Positions 1 to 9,131 are shown, numbered from the stretch's first letter. The stretch is 64,000 nt of DNA from Synechococcus sp. CC9605 (GCF_000012625.1 NC_007516.1:2232001-2296000); one strand, 5' to 3'. Notes: generated from the sequence alone by a model not told the origin. Made by a program: numbers and translations.

Positions 1-269
1 TGACGGTTTAAAACGGAGCCTTGGATCTGCCGAGTGGAGGCCGCAAACAAGGCAATGGCCGCCGCCGCCATCCAAAGCAGATAGCCCACGCTGGAAAGGA
101 AACCTTCCCCGAGAGGCGCCTTGCAGGATTGAGCCAAGTCCTTCAGCACCAGCTTGGCGCTGATGCCTTCAGCGCCACTCCAGACCAGGGCGACCGCATA
201 GAGGATGGCCGCCGGCACCACCGCCCAAAGCAGCGTGGATCGCAGGGTGGAACGAACAGGAACACTCAT
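1..269 (-). CDS. Hypothetical membrane protein (3' end outside window)
   Basis: The 5' 89 codons of a gene that runs off the left edge. The ATG at 269 overlaps the purE stop in an ATGA arrangement, so the two are probably co-translated. The visible part has two hydrophobic segments, about residues 10-30 and 61-79, separated by a short polar loop with one Cys, which suggests an integral membrane protein. I do not recognise the family. Coding on this strand is favoured over the plus-strand frame because the minus frame is open to the edge, starts exactly at the purE stop and encodes plausible transmembrane helices. Confidence 0.6.
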   Translation of the reverse strand, partial: MSVPVRSTLRSTLLWAVVPAAILYAVALVWSGAEGISAKLVLKDLAQSCKAPLGEGFLSSVGYLLWMAAAAIALFAASTRQIQGSVLNR

Positions 270-820
270 CAAGTCATCTGGGAGAGGTAGTCCGTGCTGC
301 CCAGATCAACCAGGCGCGCATCCTTGGCCACCACAGCATCGTGGAGGCTGCTGCGGTAGGCCTCAAGTTTCTGGGCCAAGCCAGCATCGGCCACTGACAG
401 GATCTGGGCTGCCAGCAAGCCGGCATTGAGGCCTCCACCGATGGCGACGGTGGCCACCGGAATCCCCCCCGGCATCTGCACGATCGAGTGGAGGGAATCG
501 ACCCCGGACAGCGCCCGGCTCTTCACCGGCACGCCGATCACGGGCAGCGTGGTGAGGGCGGCCACCATGCCGGGGAGATGGGCCGCCCCACCGGCGCCGG
601 CGACGATCACCCCAAACCCCTGATCCCGGGCGGCTTGAGCGAAGTTCACCATCTCCAAAGGGGTTCGGTGAGCCGAGAGCACCCGAACCTCCACCTCCAA
701 TCCCAGCTCGCGCAGGATGGCGGCGGCGGGTTCCATGATGGGCAGGTCAGAGTCACTGCCCATCACAACGGCAACACGGGGGAGCACTGGCGGCACAACG
801 CAGAGGGGCAAGACTGCCAT
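269..820 (-). CDS. purE: N5-carboxyaminoimidazole ribonucleotide mutase PurE
   Basis: PurE converts N5-CAIR to CAIR in de novo purine synthesis, in the cytoplasm. Family motifs are all visible in the 183-residue product: GSDSDLP near residues 21-27, the SAHRTP motif near 49-54 with the catalytic His, [11 protein letters not shown] near 75-85 and a [14 protein letters not shown] segment near 128-141. The ATG at 820 is preferred to an upstream in-frame TTG at 832, because 832 lies on the start codon of the divergent nagA. The length fits a class I PurE with a short N-terminal tail. Confidence 0.95.
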   Translation of the reverse strand: MAVLPLCVVPPVLPRVAVVMGSDSDLPIMEPAAAILRELGLEVEVRVLSAHRTPLEMVNFAQAARDQGFGVIVAGAGGAAHLPGMVAALTTLPVIGVPVKSRALSGVDSLHSIVQMPGGIPVATVAIGGGLNAGLLAAQILSVADAGLAQKLEAYRSSLHDAVVAKDARLVDLGSTDYLSQMT

Positions 821-831
821 CGTCTCCTCCA

Positions 832-2019
832 ATGGCTGCCGCGGCCAGTGTTGCGTTGATGCACCGGATCACCAACGTTCGTTTGCCTGGCCCCCTGCCC
901 GGGGCGGGAGACCAGCGCTATGCCGTCGACCTCGACGACCAAGGGCTGATCTGCCGCATCGACGCGATGGGCATCGAGGCGCAACAAGAGGCTCAAGAAA
1001 CCGATGCGGACTGGAAGGGCGACTGGCTCAGCCCTCGGGGTGTTGACCTGCAGATCAACGGCGGGTTGGGACTGGCCTTCCCGGAACTAAGCGAGAGAGA
1101 TCTGCCCCGGCTGGAGCAACTCCTTGAGCTGTTGTGGCGCGATGGGGTCGAAGCGATCGCCCCGACCCTGGTGACCTGCGGCATCGCTCCGCTGCGCCAG
1201 GCCATGGCCGTGCTGCGGCAGGCGCGGCAGCAACACCGACTCGGCCGTTGCCGGCTGCTGGGGGCCCATCTGGAGGGTCCCTTTCTGGCCGAAGCCCGCC
1301 GCGGTGCCCATCCCCGTGAACACCTGGCCAGCCCCAGCCTGGAGGCTCTCGAGGAACGAATCGGCGGCTTCGAAACGGAGATTGCCCTGGTGACCCTGGC
1401 CCCCGAACTGAAGGGAGCCGCTGCGGTGATCGGGAGGCTGCGGGAGCTGGGCATCAGCGTGGCCCTGGGCCACAGCGCCGCCACGGCCGAACAGGCCAGC
1501 ACCGGTTTCGATCAGGGGGTGGCCATGCTGACCCACGCCTTCAACGCCATGCCGGGGTTACACCACCGAGCACCGGGGCCACTAGGGGAAGCTTGCAGGC
1601 GCGGAGGGGTGGCCTTGGGACTGATCGCCGATGGCGTGCACGTGCACCCCACGATGGCGGTGCTGCTGCAACGGCTGGCACCGGAGCAGACGGTGCTGGT
1701 GAGCGATGCACTGGCCCCCTACGGCCTGGCCGACGGAGAGCACCGCTGGGATGAGCGGGTGTTGCTGGTGGAGAACGGCACCTGTCGCCTCGAGGACGGC
1801 ACCCTGGCGGGGGTGACCCTGCCGCAACTGGAGGGAGTCAAACGGCTGGCCCACTGGAGTGACGCCCCCAGTTCGGCGATCTGGAGCGCCACGGTGGTAC
1901 CGAGGCGGGTGATTGGCGATGCAACGGGATGCGTGGACGCCCTGGTGGGACGGCCGCTGACGCAGCTGCTGCGCTGGCACCAGAAAGAGGGTGAGCTGCA
2001 CTGGGCCTGCGCTGCTTAG
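832..2019 (+). CDS. nagA: N-acetylglucosamine-6-phosphate deacetylase
   Basis: Amidohydrolase that removes the acetyl group from GlcNAc-6-P, feeding amino sugar recycling. Residues run in the family order: a QINGG strand near 74-78, HLEGPF at 146-151 with the metal-binding Glu148, LGHSAATA with His214, THAFNAM with His235, IADGVHVH near 265-272 and SDALAP with the catalytic Asp292. The frame opens with ATG at 832; a second ATG at 859 gives a start closer to the conserved region and may be the true one. It is divergent from purE with almost no intergenic space. Confidence 0.92.
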   Translation: MAAAASVALMHRITNVRLPGPLPGAGDQRYAVDLDDQGLICRIDAMGIEAQQEAQETDADWKGDWLSPRGVDLQINGGLGLAFPELSERDLPRLEQLLELLWRDGVEAIAPTLVTCGIAPLRQAMAVLRQARQQHRLGRCRLLGAHLEGPFLAEARRGAHPREHLASPSLEALEERIGGFETEIALVTLAPELKGAAAVIGRLRELGISVALGHSAATAEQASTGFDQGVAMLTHAFNAMPGLHHRAPGPLGEACRRGGVALGLIADGVHVHPTMAVLLQRLAPEQTVLVSDALAPYGLADGEHRWDERVLLVENGTCRLEDGTLAGVTLPQLEGVKRLAHWSDAPSSAIWSATVVPRRVIGDATGCVDALVGRPLTQLLRWHQKEGELHWACAA

Positions 2020-2046
2020 GATCCCGCCGACGCAAACCCTTCCGCC

Positions 2047-2760
2047 ATGGCCATCGATCAGCTGCTGGAGCAGAAACAGGCCGAGAAGAAGGAGGTGAAG
2101 GGCTACTTCGAAACCACGGGTTTCGACCGCTGGAACCGCATCTACAGCGACAGCGATGACGTGAACAAGGTGCAGCGCAACATCCGCATCGGTCACCAGA
2201 AGACCGTGGATGAAGTGCTGGCCTGGATCAAGGAGAGCGATGAACTCAGCGGCGTGAGTTTCTGTGATGCGGGCTGCGGGGTGGGCAGCCTGAGCCTGCC
2301 GCTGGCGGCGATGGGGGCCGGCTCGATCAGCGCCAGCGACATTTCCGAAGCCATGGCCCAGGAAGCGGAGCGCCGTGCACGCGAAGCCGGCCTCGACATG
2401 GCCAAGCTGAACTTCTTCGCCAGCGACCTGGAAAGCCTGAGCGGCTCCTTCCACACGGTGTGCTGCCTGGATGTGTTCATCCACTACCCCCAGCAACCGG
2501 CCGAGGAGATGGTGAAGCACCTCTGCAGCCTCACCGAAGGGCGCCTGATCGTGAGCTTTGCGCCTTACACGCCGCTGCTGGCGCTGCTGAAGGGCATCGG
2601 CCAGTTGTTTCCCGGCCCCAGCAAAACAACCCGGGCCTACACCCTCAAGGAAGACGGGATCGTGAAAGCTGCCGAAGCCTGCGGCTTCAAGCTGGTGCGC
2701 CGCAGCCTGAACAAGGCCCCCTTCTATTTCTCCCGCTTGATCGAGTTCCGCAAAGCCTGA
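2047..2760 (+). CDS. chlM: Magnesium protoporphyrin IX O-methyltransferase
   Basis: SAM-dependent methyltransferase that esterifies Mg-protoporphyrin IX after the chelatase step of chlorophyll synthesis, probably at the membrane surface. The 237-residue protein has SAM motif I as DAGCGVGSLSL at about 74-84, a DLESL acidic region, CLDVFIHYP as motif II near 140, and the typical C-terminus with PSKTTRAYTLKEDGI and a FYFSRLIEF end. The start ATG at 2047 follows nagA by 27 nt. The 3' end converges with and overlaps the pseudouridine synthase-like gene by 37 nt. Confidence 0.96.
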   Translation: MAIDQLLEQKQAEKKEVKGYFETTGFDRWNRIYSDSDDVNKVQRNIRIGHQKTVDEVLAWIKESDELSGVSFCDAGCGVGSLSLPLAAMGAGSISASDISEAMAQEAERRAREAGLDMAKLNFFASDLESLSGSFHTVCCLDVFIHYPQQPAEEMVKHLCSLTEGRLIVSFAPYTPLLALLKGIGQLFPGPSKTTRAYTLKEDGIVKAAEACGFKLVRRSLNKAPFYFSRLIEFRKA

Positions 2761-3671
2761 TCTCCCTCACTTGGGGGATTCACCTGGAACGTTTTATCCC
2801 CCAAGTGAGGGAGACCCGAAAGCCGCCAGGCATGCAGCCGATAGCCGCCATCACCGGGGGTTGCGCTTGCTGAAATCTCGCGATCCGGGAGATACAGCGG
2901 ATCCCCCAGCAAGGGACTGCCCAGCTGCGCCAGATGAATACGGATCTGATGGGGCCGGCCTGTGGTGATCGTCACCTGCAAGCGATCGCCCTCAGCCGTG
3001 CGCTCCAACAGCTCAAATTCGGAGTGAGCTGAGAGGCGTTTGCGGATCGGCGCATCGTTCAGCGGTTCGGGCCCCCAGATCCAGCCCAAGAGTGGGTGCA
3101 GCCGTTCCACCACATCACTGCTCACCGTCAGGCACTGCCCCAACTCCAAGCCGGGCACCCGCTGGCTCCAGGCCTGATACACCTTGCGGCAACCGCCGTC
3201 GGGCCGGAACTGCTTCGACCAGAGGGCACGGGTTTGCGGGGTGCAGGCACACACCTGCAAACCGGAGGTGAAGCGTCCCAGGCGGTGCACCGGCCGAGCA
3301 CCGGTGGGTTCGAGCAGGGCCATGAGCGTGTGGCGGAGAAAACCACCGCCGGGCATCACCGGCAAGCCAGAGGGCTTGTTGATCACCAACAGGTCGCCGT
3401 CGTCGTGGATCGTATCCCATTGATCCGGGATCGCCTCCTCCAGCCAGGGCGGACGCCGCCAACAGAGAGCCTCACCGCCCTGCAAGGCTCGATCGCTGCA
3501 GAGCAGTGCGCCGTTCCAATCCAACTCACCCGCCGCAATCCGTTGCTGCCACACCGCCGCATCGGAGTGGCGATAGCGATCCGCCAACCAATCGCTCACC
3601 AAGTTGCCGGCAGCGGCCCGCGGCACATGATCGTGATAGGTCCAGCCGTCGTTGAGCGCTGCCGGCTTCAA
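2724..3671 (-). CDS. RluA-family pseudouridine synthase-like protein with HRLGR instead of HRLDR
   Basis: A 315-residue RluA-type protein. Visible landmarks are INKPSGLPVMPGGG (about 97-110), VHRLGRFTSGLQV (about 128-140), a KVYQAW strand and GRPHQIRIHLAQLG leading to LGDPLY near the C-terminus. In typical active RluA enzymes the motif is HRLDxxTSG and the Asp is the catalytic nucleophile; here it reads Gly132 (codon GGA). The start is a TTG that overlaps the response regulator stop by 2 nt. The last ~34 codons read through a long inverted repeat and antisense to the end of chlM. It may be an enzyme with altered chemistry or an RNA-binding paralogue; substrate unknown. Confidence 0.85.
   Translation of the reverse strand: MKPAALNDGWTYHDHVPRAAAGNLVSDWLADRYRHSDAAVWQQRIAAGELDWNGALLCSDRALQGGEALCWRRPPWLEEAIPDQWDTIHDDGDLLVINKPSGLPVMPGGGFLRHTLMALLEPTGARPVHRLGRFTSGLQVCACTPQTRALWSKQFRPDGGCRKVYQAWSQRVPGLELGQCLTVSSDVVERLHPLLGWIWGPEPLNDAPIRKRLSAHSEFELLERTAEGDRLQVTITTGRPHQIRIHLAQLGSPLLGDPLYLPDREISASATPGDGGYRLHAWRLSGLPHLGDKTFQVNPPSEGDQALRNSIKREK
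2761..2814. terminator. Long perfect inverted repeat between chlM and the convergent gene
   Basis: Arms at 2761-2778 and 2797-2814 are perfectly complementary over 18 bp (19 with the next inner pair), around an 18-nt loop. The left arm begins directly after the chlM stop codon. There is no strong T-run, so an intrinsic terminator is plausible but not certain. The repeat lies entirely inside the 3' coding end of the opposing gene. Confidence 0.6.
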
Positions 3672-4405
3672 GTCACGAGACGGTGCTCCAGGGCATAGCG
3701 CACCAGTTCCGTGCGGCTGGAGGTGCCCGTCTTGTTGAACAACCGGCTCACGTACTTCTCGACGTTGCGAATCGAGGTCTCCAACTGGCGGGCAATCTCC
3801 TTGTTCATCAGGCCTTCCGCCACCAGCTGGAGCACACTCGCCTCCCGCGGCGTGAAGCTGTGCACCACCGGCTCGGTGGAAGGCAGCGCTTCGGCCTGGG
3901 CCAGCAGCGAGCGGATCTCAGTGATCTGCTTGGCCATCTGGCCCATATCCGTATCGGCAAAGCGCGCCGCTTCCTGCAGCAGCCGTTGCTGGCGCTGGGC
4001 CACGTTGCGCACCCGCGCCACCAGCTCATCGGGATCGAAGGGCTTGGGGATGTAGTCGTCCACGCCGGCCAGATAGCCCTGGGTGCGGTCCGCCGTCATC
4101 CCCTTGGCAGTGAGGAAGATCACCGGAGTGCCTCCGAGCCGTTCATCGGCGCGCAGCTTCTGCAGCAGGCCGTAGCCATCCAGCCGCGGCATCATCACGT
4201 CGCTGATCACCACATCCGGCAACATCTGCTGCGCCTTGGCGAAGCCTTCTTCCCCATCCACCGCGGTGGTCACCTCAAAGCCTTCGTCTTCCAGGTAGGC
4301 CTGCACCGCCGCGCGCAGGCCCGGCTCGTCGTCCACCAGCAACAGGCGCGGAGCGGGCGCCACGGCCTCGGCGGATTCAGCGGTGGGGGTGGGCGCGTCG
4401 CTCAT
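3668..4405 (-). CDS. NarL/LuxR-type response regulator (Ycf29-like)
   Basis: Two-component response regulator, cytoplasmic DNA-binding. The receiver domain spans about 20-135: DD acidic pair at 25-26, phospho-acceptor Asp69 in VVISDVMMPRLDGYG, Thr near 99 and Lys121 in the IPKPF motif. A linker rich in Gln and Ala follows, then a LuxR-type HTH from about 183 to 242 with FTPREASVLQLVAEGLMN and VEKYVSRLFNKTGTSSR. The first ~18 residues are a low-complexity tail. Domain order and the HTH resemble the Ycf29 regulators of cyanobacteria and plastids; the exact orthology is an inference. It is followed at once by the RluA-like gene. Confidence 0.85.
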   Translation of the reverse strand: MSDAPTPTAESAEAVAPAPRLLLVDDEPGLRAAVQAYLEDEGFEVTTAVDGEEGFAKAQQMLPDVVISDVMMPRLDGYGLLQKLRADERLGGTPVIFLTAKGMTADRTQGYLAGVDDYIPKPFDPDELVARVRNVAQRQQRLLQEAARFADTDMGQMAKQITEIRSLLAQAEALPSTEPVVHSFTPREASVLQLVAEGLMNKEIARQLETSIRNVEKYVSRLFNKTGTSSRTELVRYALEHRLVT

Positions 4406-4444
4406 GGCTGGAATCGCTCTGGTCGCAATGTATGGAGCGCGCGC

Positions 4445-4957
4445 TCAGCGGGCCAGTGCGGGTAACTGCTCCTGCTGTTCGGGTATCAGGGTGGAAAAGC
4501 CCAGATCCAGTGCTTTCTGACGCAACGTGGCAGGGTCGGTTCCCGTCACCTCAGGCACACAGGCCGCCCACCACACCAGGTGATCCTCCCGGTTCACGTC
4601 AGTGATCGGCCCGCCGGGATTGAGGGTGCGCACGTAGACCGCCGATGGCGTGCGTTTCACCCGCAAGGGCTTCTCGGTGGAGCAGTTGACGCTCTCCACA
4701 TAGACGTTCAGATCCGACGCCGACTCCTCCCACAGCTGATAACTGCGGGTGTCGGGATTCGACGGCGCTGGCTTGACTCCATAGATGCCGAGCGACAGGG
4801 TGCCGACGGGAGCTGGGCGTTCGATCAGCACCTTGAGATCGGATGGCCGCGATTGCCGCATCTGCTCCAGCACCTGCTCACGATCGAAACCACTCACGGG
4901 CTGCGCCCAAATCAGCCCCCCCAAACCCAGGAGAGCCATCGGCATCCGCAGACCCAT
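4445..4957 (-). CDS. Hypothetical secreted protein
   Basis: About 170 residues. The chosen ATG at 4957 gives a clean signal peptide (MGLRMPMALLGLGGLIWAQ followed by PVSG) and ends the overlap with the cysteine desulfurase; an ATG at 4996 is possible. The mature part has two Cys residues (in NCSTEK and WWAACVPE) that could form a disulfide, and a DREDHLVWWAACVPEVTGTDP-like conserved-looking stretch. No family recognised. Probably periplasmic or lumenal, and a cyanobacterial protein of unknown function. Confidence 0.65.
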   Translation of the reverse strand: MGLRMPMALLGLGGLIWAQPVSGFDREQVLEQMRQSRPSDLKVLIERPAPVGTLSLGIYGVKPAPSNPDTRSYQLWEESASDLNVYVESVNCSTEKPLRVKRTPSAVYVRTLNPGGPITDVNREDHLVWWAACVPEVTGTDPATLRQKALDLGFSTLIPEQQEQLPALAR

Positions 4958-5067
4958 ACCAGCACTGTTCGCAATGCAGCACCATGATCGCAACATCTGC
5001 CTGAATCGTCCTGAACGGCTCCGCTCTCGCCTTTGATTTCCAGGCCACCACCCCCTGTGCGGCTGAG

Positions 5068-6144
5068 GTGGTGGAGGCGATGGCACCCTTCTGGAGTGCG
5101 GACTGGGGCAATCCCTCCAGCCGGCAGCATCGGCTCGGCCTCAGCGCCTCTGCAGCGGTGAAGCTGGCGCGGCGCCAGTTGGCGGAGACGTTGGGGGTGA
5201 ACCCGGAACGGCTGGTGTTCACCAGTGGCGCCACCGAAGCCAACAACCTGGCGCTGCTGGGCCATGCCCGCGCCCTGGGCAAGGCGCATCTGATCAGCGT
5301 GGCCACCGAACACCACGCCGTGCTCGATCCGCTCCAGCAGCTGCAACGGGAAGGGTTCAGCGTCACCCTGCTGACCCCAGGCCCCTATGGACTGATCAGC
5401 CCCGAGCAGCTGGAGGCGGCGATCACCCCCGAGACGCGGCTGGTGAGCGTGATGGCAGCCAACAACGAAATCGGCGTGCTTCAGCCGCTCGAGCAGCTGG
5501 GAGCTGTTTGCCGCAGCCATGGCATCACCCTGCACAGCGATGGGGCCCAGGCCTTCGGGACGTGGCCACTCAACCCCGATGCCGTGGGGGTTGATCTGCT
5601 CAGCCTGAGTGCCCACAAGATCTACGGACCCAAGGGCATCGGCGCCCTGGTGCTGCGGGAAGGCATCGCGATCGAACCGCTGCAGTGGGGGGGCGGCCAG
5701 GAGGCGGGACTCCGGGCCGGCACCCTGCCCACCGCCTTGATCGTGGGCTTTGCCGCCGCCGCCCGCCTGGCTCTGCAGGAGCAGGATCAGCGCAACAGCC
5801 GGCTTCAGAAGCTGCGCGATCAGCTCTGGGAAGGCCTGCAGCGGCGCCTCCCGGGGGTGCTGCTCAATGGAGCCCTGCAGCCGCGTCTTCCCCACAACCT
5901 CAACATCAGCCTGCCCGGGGTGAACGGCAGCCGCCTGCACCGGGCCCTGCGCCCCCACCTGGCCTGCAGCAGTGGCTCCGCCTGCAGCAACGGCGCCCCA
6001 TCCCACGTGCTGCAAGCGATCGGCCGCTCGCGCGCTGAAGCCGAAGCCTCTTTGCGGTTGAGCCTGGGGCGCGACACCACAGCCACCGACGTGGATCAGG
6101 CCATCGCCGCAATCACCGACGCCGTTGCTGCCACCAAAGCTTGA
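5068..6144 (+). CDS. Cysteine desulfurase, IscS/NifS type (start unresolved)
   Basis: PLP enzyme that takes sulfur from cysteine for Fe-S clusters and other thio-cofactors. From the first canonical start (GTG 5068) the product is 358 residues: FTSGATEANNLAL near 51-63, ATEHHAVLD near 79-87, the PLP Lys184 in SAHKIYGPKGIGAL, and the nucleophile Cys306 in CSSGSACSNGAPSHVL. The family-conserved N-terminal strand, here FDFQATTPCAAEVVEAM, is encoded upstream of 5068 in the same frame, which stays open back to a TGA at 5002. No ATG, GTG or TTG lies in between; CTG at 5011 is the closest candidate. The true start is therefore upstream and non-canonical, or the sequence carries an error. Confidence 0.88.
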   Translation: MVEAMAPFWSADWGNPSSRQHRLGLSASAAVKLARRQLAETLGVNPERLVFTSGATEANNLALLGHARALGKAHLISVATEHHAVLDPLQQLQREGFSVTLLTPGPYGLISPEQLEAAITPETRLVSVMAANNEIGVLQPLEQLGAVCRSHGITLHSDGAQAFGTWPLNPDAVGVDLLSLSAHKIYGPKGIGALVLREGIAIEPLQWGGGQEAGLRAGTLPTALIVGFAAAARLALQEQDQRNSRLQKLRDQLWEGLQRRLPGVLLNGALQPRLPHNLNISLPGVNGSRLHRALRPHLACSSGSACSNGAPSHVLQAIGRSRAEAEASLRLSLGRDTTATDVDQAIAAITDAVAATKA

Positions 6145-6177
6145 GCTCCCTAACGTCCGCGCAGCTGCCTGGACGCC

Positions 6178-6987
6178 ATGGCCAGCACCCCCTCCCAGAC
6201 AGGACTTTCCTTAGGGCAAGCCCTGCAGGACGGTTGGCAGGTGTTCCAGCGCAGCCCTTGGCCATTTGTGGGCTTTGTGCTGCTCAGCTTCGGCTGCAAC
6301 CTGGCGCTCGACTGGCTGCCCGCCCCCGCCAACAGACTGACCAGCGGTTTGATCAATCTCTGGGTCTCGATCGGATTGATGCGCGGGGTCTGGCTCGGCT
6401 TGCAGGGCAAACAACCGACCTTTGGCGATCTGATCAAACTTAATCCAGGAGCGACATGGCGCCTGTTCAGCCGTCAGTTTGTTCTGGGGCTGTTGCTGAC
6501 ACTGATCAGCGGCGCAGCGTTCGCCTTGGCGGTGAATGCAGCGCAGGCGAGCCCCTTGGTGGAGGACCTGGTGAGCCTGAGCGTGAGAGCTGATGGGTCA
6601 GACCCCAGCCAACTGCCGGTGTTGCTGGCTGCGCTCCAGGCTTTGGGATTGCAGCTGCTGAGCAGCCCCGTCGCGATGCTGCTCCTATTGCTCGGCAGTG
6701 TCTTGAGCCTGTACATCCAGGTGAAACAGGCTTTTCTGGGCTACCTGGCCGTGATGAAGGGCCTCGGCCCCATCCAGGCCCTGCAAGCGGGCTTCACCAC
6801 GGTTCAGCAGCACTGGTGGACGGTGTTTGGCCTGCTGGTGCTGCAGCTGGGGGTTTTGGCGCTGGGCTTTGTGGCCTGCGGATTCGGCCTGCTGGCGGCC
6901 GTTCCTGTGGTGTCTGGCCTCACTGCTTCCGCCTATCGCCAGTTGTTAGGCGATGACGATGCCGCCGGGTTCATGAGCGACCGCTAA
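6178..6987 (+). CDS. Hypothetical multi-pass membrane protein
   Basis: A 269-residue very hydrophobic protein with roughly five to six membrane segments (about residues 28-45, 55-72, 100-120, 158-178, 195-215 and 225-250). [23 protein letters not shown] beginning and repeats of WxxxGLxxxQ style resemble the loosely defined YciC-like and glycerophosphoryl-diester-phosphodiesterase-type membrane domains, but I cannot assign a family. It starts 33 nt after the cysteine desulfurase and overlaps rsmH by 4 nt at convergent 3' ends. A similar kind of protein is encoded at 9499-10176. Confidence 0.75.
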   Translation: MASTPSQTGLSLGQALQDGWQVFQRSPWPFVGFVLLSFGCNLALDWLPAPANRLTSGLINLWVSIGLMRGVWLGLQGKQPTFGDLIKLNPGATWRLFSRQFVLGLLLTLISGAAFALAVNAAQASPLVEDLVSLSVRADGSDPSQLPVLLAALQALGLQLLSSPVAMLLLLLGSVLSLYIQVKQAFLGYLAVMKGLGPIQALQAGFTTVQQHWWTVFGLLVLQLGVLALGFVACGFGLLAAVPVVSGLTASAYRQLLGDDDAAGFMSDR

Positions 6988-7868
6988 GCAGCGGCCAGAC
7001 GCTGGGCCACGCGCCACTTGGCACTGCGGGTGCGGGGATTGGCCTCCTCCTCCTGCTCGGTGGCCACCACCGGCTTGCGGGTGATCCGTTGCAAGCGCTC
7101 ATCGCGCAGAAAGGCGGTTTTGACGCGGCGGTCTTCCAAGGAATGGAAGCTAATGATTCCCAGAAGACCATCGGGCTCGAGCCAGTCAGGGGCTTGCTGG
7201 AGTAGACGATCGAGCACCCCCAACTCATCGTTCACGGCAATCCGCAGGGCCTGAAAAGTGCGGGTGGCGGGATGAATCCGCCCCCGCCGCGACTTGGGGG
7301 GATAGCAACCGGCCACGGCGTAGGCCAAGGCCGCGGTGCCGTCATAGGAACCCCTGTCTTTGAGATCGGCTTTGATCCGCCGAGCGATGCGGCGGGACAG
7401 CCGCTCCTCCCCGTAGCCATAGATCAGATCCGCGAGCTCGTTCTCCTCCAGGCGATCAATCAGCTCAGCCGCAGTCTCCCCTTCACCTCCAGCATTCATC
7501 CGCATGTCCAAGGGACCATCCAGGCGAAAACTGAAGCCGCGCTCCGCCACATCCAGCTGCGGGCTGCTCACCCCCAGATCCGCCAGCACCATCACAGCGG
7601 GCTCTGGCGGCACGTAATCGGCAAAGTTGGTGGCCACGATCGAGACGCGATCGCCGAAGGAGGCCAGACGCTCCGCCGCCGCGGCCCGGGCCGTGGCGTC
7701 CTGGTCCAAACCGATCAATCGCAAGCCGGGATGCTGTTCCAGCAACAGGGCGCTGTGGCCACCGCCACCGAGAGTGGCATCGATCAACAGGCCATCCGGA
7801 CGGGGAATCCGCCGGGCTGCATCCAGCACCGCATCGGCCAGCACGGGCACATGGCTGAAGGGGGGCAC
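6984..7868 (-). CDS. rsmH: 16S rRNA (cytosine1402-N4)-methyltransferase RsmH
   Basis: Methylates C1402 of 16S rRNA in the decoding centre. The 294-residue protein has the RsmH signatures: [12 protein letters not shown] at the N-terminus, the SAM motif [11 protein letters not shown] (about 29-39), LGLDQD-type acidic loop, [27 protein letters not shown] near 105-120, [20 protein letters not shown] and [14 protein letters not shown]. The start is GTG at 7868. It faces ndhH divergently with a 54-nt gap. Confidence 0.95.
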   Translation of the reverse strand: MPPFSHVPVLADAVLDAARRIPRPDGLLIDATLGGGGHSALLLEQHPGLRLIGLDQDATARAAAAERLASFGDRVSIVATNFADYVPPEPAVMVLADLGVSSPQLDVAERGFSFRLDGPLDMRMNAGGEGETAAELIDRLEENELADLIYGYGEERLSRRIARRIKADLKDRGSYDGTAALAYAVAGCYPPKSRRGRIHPATRTFQALRIAVNDELGVLDRLLQQAPDWLEPDGLLGIISFHSLEDRRVKTAFLRDERLQRITRKPVVATEQEEEANPRTRSAKWRVAQRLAAA

Positions 7869-7922
7869 AAGCCACAGGCGAAGACTCCTTAAGATCTACA
7901 CATCAATCGGACCACCGCTCCC

Positions 7923-9107
7923 ATGACGCAGCTGGAAACGCGCACGGAGCCCATGGTGGTGAACTTCGGGCCCCACCACCCCTCCATGCACGGGGTGCTG
8001 CGGCTCGTGGTCACCCTCGATGGTGAGGACGTGGTCGACTGCGAACCGGTGATCGGTTACCTCCATCGCGGCATGGAGAAGATCGCCGAGAACCGCACGA
8101 ACGTGATGTTCGTGCCCTACGTGAGCCGCATGGACTACGCGGCGGGGATGTTCTACGAGGCGATCGTGGTGAACGCCCCGGAAAAACTGGCGAACATCCC
8201 AGTGCCCAAGCGGGCGAGCTACATCCGGGTGCTGATGCTGGAACTCAACCGCATCGCCAATCACCTGCTCTGGCTTGGACCCTTCCTCGCTGACGTGGGC
8301 GCCCAGACACCGTTCTTCTACATCTTCCGCGAGCGGGAGATGATCTACGACCTCTGGGAAGCCGCCACCGGCCAGCGGCTGATCAACAACAACTATTTCC
8401 GCATCGGCGGCGTCGCCGCGGACCTGCCATGGGGCTGGCTGGAAAAGTGCCGCGATTTCTGCGACTGGTTCGGCCCCAAGATTGATGAATACGAAAAGCT
8501 GATCACCAACAACCCGATTTTCCGGCGCCGGATTGAAGGACTGGGAAGGATCGAGAAGGAAGACGCCATCAACTGGAGCCTCTCCGGCCCGATGCTGCGC
8601 GCCTCCGGTGTGCCCTGGGATCTGCGCAAGGTGGATCACTACGAGTGCTACGACGACTTCGACTGGCAGGTGGCCTGGGAGAAGGAAGGCGACTGCTACG
8701 CCCGCTATCGCGTGCGCATCGAAGAAATGCGCCAGTCGCTCAAGATCCTGCGCCAGGCCTGCGACATGATCCCCGGCGGCCCGACCGAAAACCTCGAGGC
8801 CAAGCGTCTCAACGAAGGCAAGGGCAGCGACGCCGCCGGTTTCGACTTCCAGTACGTGGCCAAGAAGGTGGCGCCCACCTTCAAGATCCCCAACGGCGAG
8901 CTGTACACCCGGCTGGAGTCGGGCAAGGGCGAGATCGGCGTGTTCATCCAGGGCAACAACGACGTCACCCCCTGGCGCTTCAAGATCCGCGCTGCCGACA
9001 GCAACAACCTGCAGATCCTTCCCCACATCCTCAAGGGACACAAGGTGGCCGACATCATGGCCATCCTCGGTTCCATCGACGTGATCATGGGATCGGTGGA
9101 TCGCTGA
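7923..9107 (+). CDS. ndhH: NAD(P)H-quinone oxidoreductase subunit H
   Basis: The 49-kDa-type hydrophilic subunit of NDH-1, which with the peripheral arm takes part in cyclic electron flow, respiration and CO2 uptake on the thylakoid. The 394-residue product has the typical [21 protein letters not shown] start, [40 protein letters not shown]-like core, and the C-terminal DVIMGSVDR. Length and both ends match the cyanobacterial family. The ATG at 7923 is preceded by a short leader shared with the divergent rsmH. Confidence 0.97.
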   Translation: MTQLETRTEPMVVNFGPHHPSMHGVLRLVVTLDGEDVVDCEPVIGYLHRGMEKIAENRTNVMFVPYVSRMDYAAGMFYEAIVVNAPEKLANIPVPKRASYIRVLMLELNRIANHLLWLGPFLADVGAQTPFFYIFREREMIYDLWEAATGQRLINNNYFRIGGVAADLPWGWLEKCRDFCDWFGPKIDEYEKLITNNPIFRRRIEGLGRIEKEDAINWSLSGPMLRASGVPWDLRKVDHYECYDDFDWQVAWEKEGDCYARYRVRIEEMRQSLKILRQACDMIPGGPTENLEAKRLNEGKGSDAAGFDFQYVAKKVAPTFKIPNGELYTRLESGKGEIGVFIQGNNDVTPWRFKIRAADSNNLQILPHILKGHKVADIMAILGSIDVIMGSVDR

Positions 9108-9131
9108 TCTCTGAATCGTTTTCTGCGGCGG

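Noticed and set aside
1087-2520. Long minus-strand frames opposite nagA and chlM
   Set aside because: Shadows of the two conserved plus-strand genes; translations are Gln/His/Gly-rich and without family motifs.
4912-6015. 367-codon minus-strand frame opposite the cysteine desulfurase
   Set aside because: Antisense shadow; the plus strand has the PLP Lys and nucleophile Cys motifs in correct order.
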